DNA of 64,000 bases from Kuschelorhynchus macadamiae (Eukaryota; Arthropoda; Insecta; Coleoptera; Curculionidae): contig JAUTXW010000139.1 of the NCBI GenBank assembly GCA_030620095.1, forward strand, positions 1,318,501 to 1,382,500. Reading direction: 5' to 3'. The notes beneath the pieces are model-generated. The model was not told the DNA's origin, did not search any database, and saw only the letters and a program-made list of their open reading frames with translations. The position numbers and the translations under genes are program-made. Positions 55,736 to 64,000 of this stretch are shown piece by piece. The number at the start of each line of letters is the position of its first letter. Within the stretch, counting starts at the first letter, position 1.

Positions 55736-56169
55736 CTGATGACTCCTCGGCAAAGTTCACTGCAGAGACACTTAGCTCATCATTACTTGGTTTATTTTTA
55801 TCATTACTGCACCGTTTAAGGACGTCGTTGCGAAAATGATTTACAATAAGCGTCAACAGTTTCTTATGTCCTGGTATAACTTTAAATTTTTTTGGCTGCT
55901 TATGAAATATTCCGTAGTATTTTTCATAGTCGTCGGCAGCAATCAAAAATGGCAATGTATCCACCATAAACTGCTCCATTTGCTCAATATCGCTATCATT
56001 TATTCCTGATAATAATTGTGGATTAGTAAAGCCGTTAATGATTAACATATTTTTTAAAGGCAACGGTATTTTAAAATTTAAAGTTCTTTCTGCCTCCTCA
56101 AAGCATTCCTGATGTTCATCTGTGGGTTCCCCAGAAGGCTCTTCTGGCTTAGCAGACATCTCTATAGAA
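55736..56169 (-). CDS. Transposase-like protein, upstream exon
   Basis: Reads in frame from ATG at 56159 (Met-Ser-Ala-Lys-Pro) to the donor TCATCAG|GTATAT at 55736/55735. The 58-bp intron ends TTTTACAG at 55678 and splices in phase into the main exon (Ser-Ser-Gly-Lys-Asn). The 140 residues are helical in character, with an Asn-Gly-Phe-Thr-Asn-Pro ... Ile-Asp/Glu-Gln-Met-Glu segment resembling a SAM-like helical domain. A start further upstream at 56288 could be joined by a 99-bp intron (56268-56170). Confidence 0.7.
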
Positions 56170-56268
56170 CTAAAATCAAAAAATAAAAACCAATCATTAA
56201 ATAGAAAAATTTTGAAACAATTTGTACAAAATCGGCAATAAAGAAATAATCGATTTTTATCTTTAAAC

Positions 56269-56288
56269 CTAATTTTATCGCCCGACAT
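56269..56288 (-). CDS. Possible first mini-exon of the transposase gene
   Basis: ATG at 56288 opens Met-Ser-Gly-Asp-Lys-Ile and reaches AG|GTTTAA at 56269/56268. The acceptor TTTTTTGATTTTAG ends at 56170 and keeps the frame in phase 2. The donor is not ideal. Read without splicing, the segment gives an unusually hydrophobic, Phe/Cys-rich stretch, which favours an intron. Confidence 0.4.
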
Positions 56289-57370
56289 GTCGACTTTTTT
56301 AATCTCGTCGCGTCTTAATAATAGTACCTATTTTAATGTATTGTCTCGTGTATTGTATTAGAAATAAAATTTCGAAAACAGTGGCAACCTCGCATTGCCA
56401 TTGTTAATAATTTACCGACGATCGTCTCGGGCGATCGTTGGACCGATCTATTTTGTGGTCCCTGGGGGAAGTAAAATTAAAACGTCAACGGCGAGGTCAA
56501 CGGCATCGTGTTGGAAGATCCTACAAAAAGTGGATTCTGCCAAATTAATTGTAACGTTTTATCACTTTATTTTGGCCTATTTACATAATTATTTTTTTAA
56601 AATACCTAATATATTTATTAAATATAATATACATAAACAAACTACATCCAAATATTTTAATAGGGCGGTCCACAACGGAGGGGCGATCGGTAGTTTTTGT
56701 ATAATAAAAACATCCTCCACAAATTTTTATATGAAAGACCATATAAATCTCGATATAAATAAGATTTGTAAATACCGTCTACTCAGCCCCGAATATAGCA
56801 ATAGCACAAAAACAGCAAAAAAATACCCTCGAAAATTACTTATTTGATAAGTTATTTGCACGGTTATTTGTGGAAAAATGGCAAGTTATGGACAATAATT
56901 TATTTAACTATTAAGAATTGTACTTACCTACTTTTAACACACTAGGTATATACGGACTTCACAGGTACTATATCTGGATGAAGTACACTATCATATTATC
57001 ACTATAAACTTGTTCAAACGACTTGAACCGAGCCCAAAACTTTGAAGTAGGTAAATAGATACCTACTAAATCAAAGTTTTTCTTCTAATGGACGATCAAT
57101 CATGCAATGTTGCCATATTGATTTCTATAAAAAATGCGCCAGATGTACCAGAATAAAACGAAATATTAGGTATTTAGGGCTGATATATTTTTTGTAGTCA
57201 AAAATAGTATTGAATGGTAAATATACTAGAAATATTATAGGTAATAATAGCTTTTTTTCAAAAAATCAATGTTCGTGGAGAATTCCTAAACATAACTATT
57301 TTACTTATAGATAAAGTATAGGAATTCGTTGCAATAAGCTTAAACCGAGGTTTAAAAAAATTCCGGAGAT
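56289..57370. promoter_or_regulatory. Upstream region of the transposase gene
   Basis: The first 250 bp are the least AT-rich part of the element and contain the palindrome GACGATCGTC near 56415 plus two more CGATCG words within 40 bp. That suits a promoter or protein-binding region. A long plus-strand frame at 56395-56847 lacks motifs and is not supported. From 56850 on the sequence is AT-rich and featureless. Confidence 0.35.
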
Positions 57371-57374
57371 CTAG

Positions 57375-57558
57375 GAAGGTGCATAGAATTGCTCGAGATC
57401 CTATGGAATTGCTTGTAATTCCTCTAGAATTCCTTGGAATTCCTTGTAATTCCTAGGAATTCCTTAGAATTCCTTGGAATTCCTCGGAACTCCCTGGAAC
57501 TCCTTGGAATTCTTCGGAATTCTTTGGAATTCTTCAGAATTCCTATGGAATTCTTTCA
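57375..57558. repeat. GGAATTCC degenerate tandem array, right
   Basis: About fourteen units around GGAATTCC or AGAATTCC with 12-bp spacing. It mirrors the left array and is followed by TGTACACCATAATTCCTCTGC, which also borders the left array near 50912. Confidence 0.95.
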
Positions 57559-57559
57559 T

Positions 57560-57907
57560 AGTGTACACCATAATTCCTCTGCGGTTCACCCCTCGGGATA
57601 AGGTTTATTCATAAAAAGTCCTAGAAGTTCGCTGTCAAAAAAGTTACAGCGCCCCCTTAGTGCTGTATAAAGACTAATACCAAATTATGATTTCTCACCT
57701 CAAAAACCCCCCAGTCACCAAATTGTGTGCGAATATATCGTCCCTCGTAAAAGTGATTTAAAAAAATTGAAAATAAGATTTCAACTTTAACTCCCTTTAT
57801 CTCCAAAACCTAACATTTTGGACCCATGTACATTATAAACTTTTCGCCTTATTTTTGGACAAGGAATCTCCCATTAAACGATGGCCCTTATTTTTTGAAA
57901 CATCCTG
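57560..57907 (-). repeat. Right terminal inverted repeat
   Basis: Inverted partner of 49407-49800, with the same order of words from CCTCTGCGGTTCACCC to GAAACATCCTG. Ends at a TA duplication. Confidence 0.8.
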
Positions 57908-57909
57908 TA

Positions 57910-58094
57910 TAATTCCGTATTATACAAACTTTTGATGAAAAAACGTCTAATAACCCTTACATTTTATAGGATCCTGTGTATAGAATATTGTTTAAGCCTA
58001 AAATTAGCTTTTCAACGATATATAACAATTTAAATTTTGATTCCAAAATGGCGGTTAGACAGCCATTTTTTTAAACTCAATGCATTGCTGCTTT
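57910..58094. other. Spacer between two transposon ends
   Basis: Short AT-rich sequence. It contains AAAATGGCGG near 58026, possibly a stray ATGGCGG block. Confidence 0.4.
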
Positions 58095-58385
58095 ACAGTC
58101 ATATTAATTTTAAACAGTACGACATAAGCCTATTTTTTATTTTTTTGCTGAATCAAAAGAGCACTTTACTCAAACATTTTTTAAATGCACTTTATGCACC
58201 CTTATACAGGGTGTACTATTGTCCATCGCTTAAAACAGTCATATTAATTTTAAACAGTACAACATAAACCTATTTTCAAATTTTTCCACTTCTTGTTGAA
58301 TCAAAAAAAAAATTATTCAAATATTTTTAAATGCACTTTATGCCCCCTATACAGGGTGTAACATTGTCTATCGCTTATTGGGAGA
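58095..58385. repeat. Two tandem units of ~145 bp carrying CAGGGTGT tips
   Basis: AACAGTCATATTAATTTTAAACAGTAC occurs at 58094 and 58233. Each unit ends in TATACAGGGTGTA followed by TTGTC-A/T-ATCGCTTA (58207 and 58352). The second unit runs directly into a third copy of the large transposon's terminal repeat. Confidence 0.8.
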
Positions 58386-58675
58386 TTCCTTGTACAAAAA
58401 TAAGGCGAAAAGATCATATATATATATATGGGTTCGCAAATGTTGGATTTTTGAGATACAGGGTGTTGAAGTTCAAATCTTATTTTCAATTTTTTTCAAA
58501 GAACTTTTACAAGCAGCGATATTTTCGCACACAGTTTGGATATCGGGGGTTTTTTGAGGCGAGATATCATAATTTGGTATTATTTTTTATGCAGCTCTAA
58601 GAGGGCGCTGCGACCGCTATTATAATTTCACTTAATTTGCCGTAACTTTTTTTACAGCAAACTTCTGGGACATAA
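58352..58675 (+). repeat. Solo copy of the large transposon's terminal repeat
   Basis: Closely follows the left repeat at 49407: CAGGGTGTAACATTG, AGATTCCTTGTACAAAAATA, the 'gggggttttttgagg' word and AACTTCTGGGAC. It ends at about 58675, where unrelated sequence begins. It may be a truncated second element or a MITE derived from the large transposon. Confidence 0.75.
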
Positions 58676-59094
58676 ATTTATATGAATACGAATAAACCAA
58701 GTTAGCATTAAAAATACTGGAATAACTTGCTCTTTCTATAAAAAAGATAGAAAAAAACATCAAATGTTTTCTTATATTAGGCTAAATATGATACTCTATA
58801 AAAATATATAGAGTCAGATTTAAATTAAAACATAAGAGTCACTTCCATAAACCCGGAAGTAAATTTTAATAGTTTTTTAATCAAAAAATTGTCTCATATA
58901 GAGTTGTCAGTGTGTCTCATATTTCAAACTGATAAAAAATATTTTCAACAACCTGTATCTTTTAAAGCATTGAATTGCGGACCTGTGTTAATAGAACTTT
59001 TGTTGTTATTTTCATGAGAACAAGAGGTCGACGACATTTGGTTAACTCCCAATATTAAACTATTCTTTTGTTTTGCCTAATTAACTACGTATAT
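58676..59094. other. Spacer, no gene seen
   Basis: AT-rich; nothing recognised. Confidence 0.5.
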
Positions 59095-59780
59095 TACTTC
59101 CCTCGTAAAAGAGAAGTATTGTAATCGTGAAAAAATCACTCTCCGAGATTTTTTCAGATCTTCACGTTTCAGGGTCTCTACATGACCAAAAACATGTTTT
59201 CACAATTCCGTCAGTCTGTCTGTCTGTCTTTTCGCAGCGTAGCTAAAAAACGAATTATCCGATTGACTTCAAATTTTGGTCAAAAATTAAGGGTCATATG
59301 GGGAGGACCTGGTAACGTTTTGGTAAAAATCCAATATGGAGTAACAAAATGACGGCTTAGTGAAGTGTTAAAAAAGTTATTATTAAAAAACTACTCATCC
59401 AACTTATCTCAAATTTTCCAAAAACATCAAGTATAATGTTGAAATCAAGTGGAAAAATTTTGGTACGAATCCAAGATGCCGGAACAAAATGGCGGCATAA
59501 TAAAATATTTAAAAATTCAGCCTGAAAAACTACTTAATGGCTTGATTTCAAATTGTGTGCCATAACTAATTATGGTATAGGGATCAACTAGTAAAATAGT
59601 GGTACTAATTCAAGATGGCCGAACAAAATGGCGGCCAAATAAAATGTTTGTAATCTTGAAAAAATCACCCTCAGAGGTTTTACACATCTTTACGTTTTAA
59701 TGTCGCTAGATGCCAAAAAATATGATTTATCAATTCCGTCGGTCCGTCTGTCTGTGTGTCTGTCGGTCTCTCTATCAAAT
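59095..59780 (+). repeat. ATGGCGG repeat array, left part
   Basis: The head hairpin ACTTCCCTCGTAAAAGAGAAGT at 59097 is followed by one full unit with three ATGGCGG-type subunits (59340, 59478, 59625). A second head at 59650 is interrupted by the hAT relic. The unit length is about 530 bp. Confidence 0.85.
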
Positions 59781-61863
59781 TAGTTTTGAAAACAGCCAGA
59801 TAATGCGGCCCGCGAACAAGTTGAAAACCGTTTTTGTTAAAATGTATAATTGTACATAGTGCCATTTATGTTTAGGAGGATAAACTACACATACTCAACC
59901 CAAAACCTAAAGCCAAACGTTATCTGGCTTGTTCCATAAAATTCTATCGCGCAAAAACACAGATGACGCTATCTGAACATTCTGGAAAGAACTCGAGAAA
60001 TCACAATCCGTATACCTATAAGCCGTATTCGATTAAGTTCAGTGAAAGAAAAAAATACTTGTTTGATCTGTAATAGTACAGTCGGTGTCCCCAAATTATA
60101 TAATATAAAACGTCACTATGATATTCATAAAACTATGTTTGACAAGTATACAGGCATGGTCAGAAACGAAAAAACAGCTTATGTTTATACGTCCAAAGCA
60201 AGAAAATGAATTTGTCCTTCAAGCGAGCTACGTACTGTCAGAGTTGATCGCGAAACCCTCAAAACCATTTGTTGAAGGTGAATTTATAAAAGAGTGCCTT
60301 GTAATGGCCGCGGAAAAGTTCCGGGAACGTGAAGGCATTTCAAAATATATCTTTGTCCCGGAATATTGTCGCTGAAAGAGTTACTGAGTTGACTGCCAAT
60401 ATAAGTGATCAGATAAAAACAAAATCAGACTCTTTCATTGCATTTTCTATTGCCTGTCACGAAAGTGTGTGTGGTGTGGCGCAACTCGCTGTTTTTCTTC
60501 GTGCGGTTGATACAGATATCAATGTGTATGAAGAATTACTGGAATTAGTACCATTGCATGATACAACAACTGGGAAGGATATTTTCAATGCTGTTTATGG
60601 ACTTCTACAAAAGTACAATTTAGAACAGACGGAGCTCCTTCAATGACTGGAGTAAAAAATGGCTTCGTTAAAATATTACAGACAAAGATCAGAGAAACGG
60701 GCAGTGACAAATCAGATTTTCATCACATTCGTTGCATAATCCACCAAGAAGTTTTATGCTCAAAAGTGATCAAGTTAGAAAGTGTTTTAAGGTCAGTGAA
60801 AAAAATTATAAACTTCATAAGGTCACGAGGCCTTAATCAGCGACAGTTTTCTGCACTTTTACGTGATTTAGAAAGGTTTACCATATTATGCAGAGGTGCG
60901 ATGGCTTTCGTGTTCTATGATAGTCGACTGGATTTGGAAACTCAAAGAAGAAATACGCGTTTTCATGGAAACAAAAGGAGAAAATGTCAGCTTATCTATT
61001 ATACGATGAACCTTTTTTACAAGATCTTTCATTTATGGTATCATCAAAAACATTTGTCGGACTTAAATACGAAATTGCCAAGAACCACGTCAAGTTATTA
61101 CAGATATACATGATCATGTGAAAGCTTTCAAGTGTAAGATGATGTTGTGGGAAAAACAGTTAGCAGAGGATAATCTGTCACATTTTCTGACTTGTAAGGT
61201 ATATCAGAAAAGCACAAAGGTCCCAATATCATACAAAATATATTCAGAGAAAATGAGAAGCCTTCTGGCAGAATTTGAGAAGCGTTTTCAGGATTTTAAG
61301 ACCCAAGAAAACAATTTTTTTCTATTTACTGGTCTTTTCACTATCGATATTGATAAAGTTCCCCCTCATTTGCAAATGGAAGTAATTGAGATTCAGTGTC
61401 AGACTAATTTAAAACAAAAATTTGATAGTGTTGGTACATTCGAAGTACTTGCCTGTTCAATACTAAGAAATGGGAAAATTTGCCTGTAAAATCCTGTCAA
61501 TGAAGTACCTACAAGTGTGAACAACTATTTTCTTTGATGAAAGGAAACAAATCTCCCGCAAGATCGCGATTGACGGACGCACACTTGGACGCAGTTTTAA
61601 AAGTTATTTCCGCCGATAAATTCGCGCCACAAATAGACAACTTAATTAAAGACAAATCATGTCAAATATCTGGCAAAAGAATTTAATGTTTGTAGTTTAC
61701 TGTAATGTCCTTTTTATTGGAAATTTAATAAACAGACTTGTCCTATAATAGTACTTTTTCTCAAGATTCTCAGTAGTTTGTCTTCTTTAAGATAAGGTTT
61801 TGCGGCCCACCTAGTCAATGGTCTTCATGCTTTTGGCCCACCAGTGACTTTGAGTTTGACATG
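59781..61863 (+). mobile_element. hAT element relic inserted in ATGGCGG array
   Basis: The right tip, read inward as CAGCCATGTCAAACTCAAAG, ends at 61863. It has the form common to hAT ends of the GTF2IRD2/ZBED-like group. The left tip probably is CAGCCAGATAATGCGGCCC at 59790. Repeat sequence resumes at 61866. No clean 8-bp duplication was found. The transposase inside is on the plus strand and broken. Confidence 0.7.
60035..61690 (+). pseudogene. hAT transposase (GTF2IRD2/ZBED-like), frameshifted
   Basis: A Cys-x2-Cys (Cys-Leu-Ile-Cys near 60065) and His-x3/4-His segment form the BED-type zinc finger. Next come pieces at 60118-60375, 60329-60646, 60643-61113 and 61118-61489. Signature stretches are Leu-Ile-Ala-Lys-x-Ser-Lys-Pro-Phe, Leu-Glu-Leu-Val-Pro, His-x2-Arg-Cys-Ile-Ile-His-Gln-Glu, Phe-Ile-Arg-Ser-Arg and Phe-Thr-Ile-Asp-Ile. 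After a further frame change, the C-terminal hAT dimerisation part (Arg-Ser-Arg-Leu-Thr-Asp-Ala-His-Leu) is near 61566. The first catalytic Asp region near 60450 (Cys-His-Glu-Ser in place of Asp-Glu-Ser) is altered. At least five frame breaks mean it is inactive. Confidence 0.85.
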
Positions 61864-61865
61864 GC

Positions 61866-62915
61866 TGGCTTAAAGACTACTTACCCGATTTACTTCAATT
61901 TTTGATCAAAAATTAAGGGTCATATGAGGATGACCTGGTAATATTTTGGTAAAAATCCAATATGGCGAAACCAAATGGCGGCCTGGTGAAGTCTTAAAAA
62001 ATATTATTCAAAAACTAGTCATTCAATTTATCTCAAATTTCGCAAAAAATATCAATATTGGAATCAGCTGGTAACATTTTAATACAAATCCAAGATGGCG
62101 GAACAAAATGGCGGCTTAATAAAATATTTAAAAATTCAGCCTGAAAAACTGCTTAATGGTTTGATTTCGAATTGTGTGTCATAACTAATCGTGGTATAGG
62201 GATCAACTAGTAAAATTCTGGTACTAATTCAAGGTGGCCGAACAAAATGGCGGCCAAATAAAAAGTATGTAATCGTGAAAAAATCACCCTCTCAGTGTTT
62301 ATACATCTTTACATTTTAGCGACCTTAGATGCCAAAAAAAATATGTTTTATCACTTCCGTCGGTTCGTGTGTCGGTATGTCTGTCTGTCTGTCTGTCAGT
62401 TCGTGGCATATCTTAAAGACTACTTACCCGATTGACTTCAAATTTGTATAAAAAATTAAGGGTTATATGGGTAAAAATCCATGGCAAACCAAAATGGCGG
62501 CGTAGTGAAATGTTAAAGAATTTATTATGAAAAATCTGCTTATCCAATTTATTTCAAATTTTGCATAAACATCAAGTATTATGTTGGAATCAATTTGTAA
62601 AATTTTGTGCCATAACTAATTATGGTATAGGGCTCAACTAGTAAAACTGTGTTACTTATTCAAGATGGCGGAGCAAAATTGCGGCCAAATAACATTTTTG
62701 TAATCGTGAAGGAAATCACGCTCTCAGAATTTACATATCTTCACGTTTTAACGTCTCTAGATGCCAAAAAACATTTTTACCTATTCCGTCGGTCCGTCTG
62801 TCCGTCTGTGTGTTAGTTCGCGACATAGCTTAAATACTACTTACCCGATTGACTTCAAATTTTGACCAAAAATTAAGGCTATTTTCGTAAAAATCCAATA
62901 TGGGGGACAATGTTA
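61866..62915 (+). repeat. ATGGCGG repeat array, right part
   Basis: Resumes at 'gcttaaagactacttacccgat'. Heads at 62270 and 62700 give a spacing of 430 bp. Paired blocks are at 61962, 62095, 62234, 62495 and 62665. It ends at 'ccaatatggggga' where the hammerhead-bearing array starts. Confidence 0.85.
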
Positions 62916-62943
62916 CAAAATGTTTGTTAGAAAGGTGTATTAC

Positions 62944-62983
62944 CGTCGAAGTTTCGCAACTTAATTGTTGCATCCTCAGGACA
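62944..62983 (-). ncRNA. Hammerhead-like core, array unit 1
   Basis: TGTC, CTGAGGA, T, GCAAC-AATTAA-GTTGC, GAAACTTC, GACG. Stem I pairs three bases plus one wobble and stem II has five pairs. ACTT breaks the self-complementary stem III seen in other units. Confidence 0.5.
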
Positions 62984-63166
62984 CATAGATCTTATATTCT
63001 GCATGAAACCCATATTATCAGTACTTTTACACCGTTGTTCCGAATATATTACCCAGATATTAAGTTTCTAAATGGTTTTCGTTAACAATCCTTTTGTTGT
63101 TATGTTAGAGTAGTGTATTATTTGGGGTTAGGATCCAGTAAAAGAAACAAAAGACTATTTTTAAAT

Positions 63167-63205
63167 AGTCGACGTTTCGCAACTTCATTGTTGCATCTTC
63201 AGAAC
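63167..63205 (-). ncRNA. Hammerhead-like core, array unit 2
   Basis: GTTC, CTGAAGA... reading: CTGAAGA, T, GCAAC-AATGAA-GTTGC, GAAACGTC, GACT. Stem II is perfect and the core fits CUGANGA and GAAA. Stem I is weaker (one wobble, then two pairs). Confidence 0.5.
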
Positions 63206-63595
63206 ACTTATATAGATTCTATATCTAGCATGAAACCCATATTATCAGTCTTTATATATTCCGTTTGCCCTCAGATATTTCCCAGATATTAAGTTTCCAA
63301 ATGGTTTTCGTTAATGATCCTCTTGTCTTTTATTTTAGAGTGGTGTATTATTTGGGGTTAGGATCTATTAGGGTTAGGATTTATTGTTGCATCCTCAGGA
63401 CACATATATAGATTCTATATACTGCATGAAACACTTATTTTTAGTCTTTACCTACTACATTATACCGCAGATATTTCTCAGATATTAGGTTTCTAAATGA
63501 TTTTCGTTAACGATCCTCTTATTTTTATGCTAGAGTGATGTATTATTTAGGGTTAGCATCCAGTAAAAAAAAAACAAATGTCTTTTTTTAAATTG

Positions 63596-63634
63596 TAGAC
63601 GCTTCGATACTCTATTGTTGCATTCTCAGGATAC
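63596..63634 (-). ncRNA. Hammerhead-like core, array unit 4, degenerate
   Basis: CTGAGAA replaces CTGANGA and GAAGC replaces GAAAC, so two conserved positions are lost. Probably inactive. Confidence 0.4.
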
Positions 63635-63826
63635 ATATAAATATAGATTATATATCCTGCATAAAACCTATATTATCAGTCTTTACCTACTACGTTGGTC
63701 CGCAGATATTTCTTAGATATTAAGTTTCTAAATGGTTTTTGTTAACGAACCTCTTGTTTTATGTTAGAGTGGTGTATTATTTGGGGTTAGGATCCAGTAA
63801 AAAAAAACAAAAGTTTATTCCTAAAT

Positions 63827-63866
63827 TGTCAACGTTTCGCATCTTTATGGTTGGATCCTCAGGACA
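63827..63866 (-). ncRNA. Hammerhead-like core, array unit 5
   Basis: TGTC, CTGAGGA, GAAACGTT and GACA are kept, so stem I has four good pairs. Stem II is damaged by substitutions in both arms. Confidence 0.4.
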
Positions 63867-64000
63867 CACACACATTTTATATCCTGCTTGATAGTTATAT
63901 TATCAGTCTTTACCTACTCCGTTGGTTTGCAGATATTCTCCAGATATTGAATTTCTAAATGGTTTTCATTAAAGATCTTCTTGTTGTTATGTTAGAGTGA

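Larger units (their letters stand above)
49407..57907 (-). mobile_element. 8.5-kb DNA transposon of unassigned superfamily
   Basis: The left tip CAGGGTGTTTCAAAAAA (49407) and the reverse complement of the right tip (ends 57907, CAGGATGTTTCAAAAAA) begin inverted repeats that stay similar for about 350 bp. Shared words include AGATTCCTTGTCCAAAAATA and GACTTTTTATGAAT. TA flanks both tips (49405-49406, 57908-57909). Inside, on the minus strand, is a single multi-exon gene for a very large transposase-like protein. GGAATTCC arrays sit symmetrically near both ends. A fold-back insertion of about 1.1 kb interrupts the left end. Confidence 0.75.
62918..64000 (-). repeat. ~230-bp tandem array with hammerhead-like cores
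   Basis: Units recur with GTGTATTATTTGGGGTTAGG at 63114, 63343, 63538, 63772 and probably again just beyond the window edge, so the spacings are about 229, 195, 234 and 228. Each unit also has a GTTTCTAAATGGTTTTCGTTAA word and, on the minus strand, a CTGANGA...GAAAC core. The third unit has lost part of the core by deletion. The array continues past the window edge. Confidence 0.88.

Noticed and set aside
56395..56847. 150-codon plus-strand frame upstream of the transposase
   Set aside because: Opposite strand, no motif, AT-rich second half, no good start codon; likely chance.

Overview
The window is AT-rich eukaryotic DNA that looks like the intergenic, transposon-filled part of a large arthropod genome, most likely an insect and possibly a beetle. 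The evidence is the mix of element families: Penelope-like, I-type non-LTR, Gypsy, hAT, IS630/mariner-type and PIF/Harbinger-like. Long (TA)n tracts, spliceosomal introns with canonical borders and the absence of any bacterial-style gene layout agree with this. I found no convincing single-copy host gene. Nearly every coding stretch is a mobile element, usually broken by frameshifts or stops.
Layout. 0-2.2 kb: a decayed Penelope-like element (reverse transcriptase plus GIY-YIG endonuclease). 2.6-10 kb: several copies of a dispersed modular repeat, called here the ATGGCGG repeat, with a dead IS630/mariner-type transposon nested in one copy and long (TA)n tracts. 10.6-14 kb: a broken unknown coding fragment, an internally deleted hAT element and remnants of a Crypton-type (DUF3504-like) recombinase gene that still shows an intron. 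15-25 kb: more ATGGCGG repeats, a PIF/Harbinger-like MITE, a small non-LTR fragment and an unusual GC-richer decayed coding block that could be an endogenous viral element. 25.85-34.31 kb: an IS630/mariner-type element with roughly 400-bp inverted repeats, into which a nearly complete Gypsy retrotransposon with very similar LTRs has inserted. 34.55-35.72 kb: a 1.17-kb fold-back element. 37.4-43 kb: a nearly full-length I-type non-LTR retrotransposon on the minus strand. 44-47 kb: Penelope-type termini with hammerhead-like motifs.
49.41-57.91 kb: the most interesting object. It is an 8.5-kb DNA transposon with long inverted ends and a TA target duplication. It has symmetric GGAATTCC arrays near both ends and encodes one large spliced protein on the minus strand. 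That protein has a BED-like zinc finger, a basic nuclear-localisation stretch, a PCNA-box-like motif and an RNase H-like DDE-type core that I cannot place in a named superfamily. 59.8-61.86 kb: a hAT relic inserted in an ATGGCGG repeat array. 62.9-64 kb: a roughly 230-bp tandem array whose units carry a hammerhead-ribozyme-like core on the minus strand.
How the parts relate: the nesting gives a relative chronology. ATGGCGG repeats are older than the mariner-type and hAT insertions inside them, and the mariner-type element at 25.85 kb is older than its Gypsy insertion. Several frameshifts in otherwise well-preserved ORFs fall in homopolymer runs, so some may be assembly errors rather than mutations.
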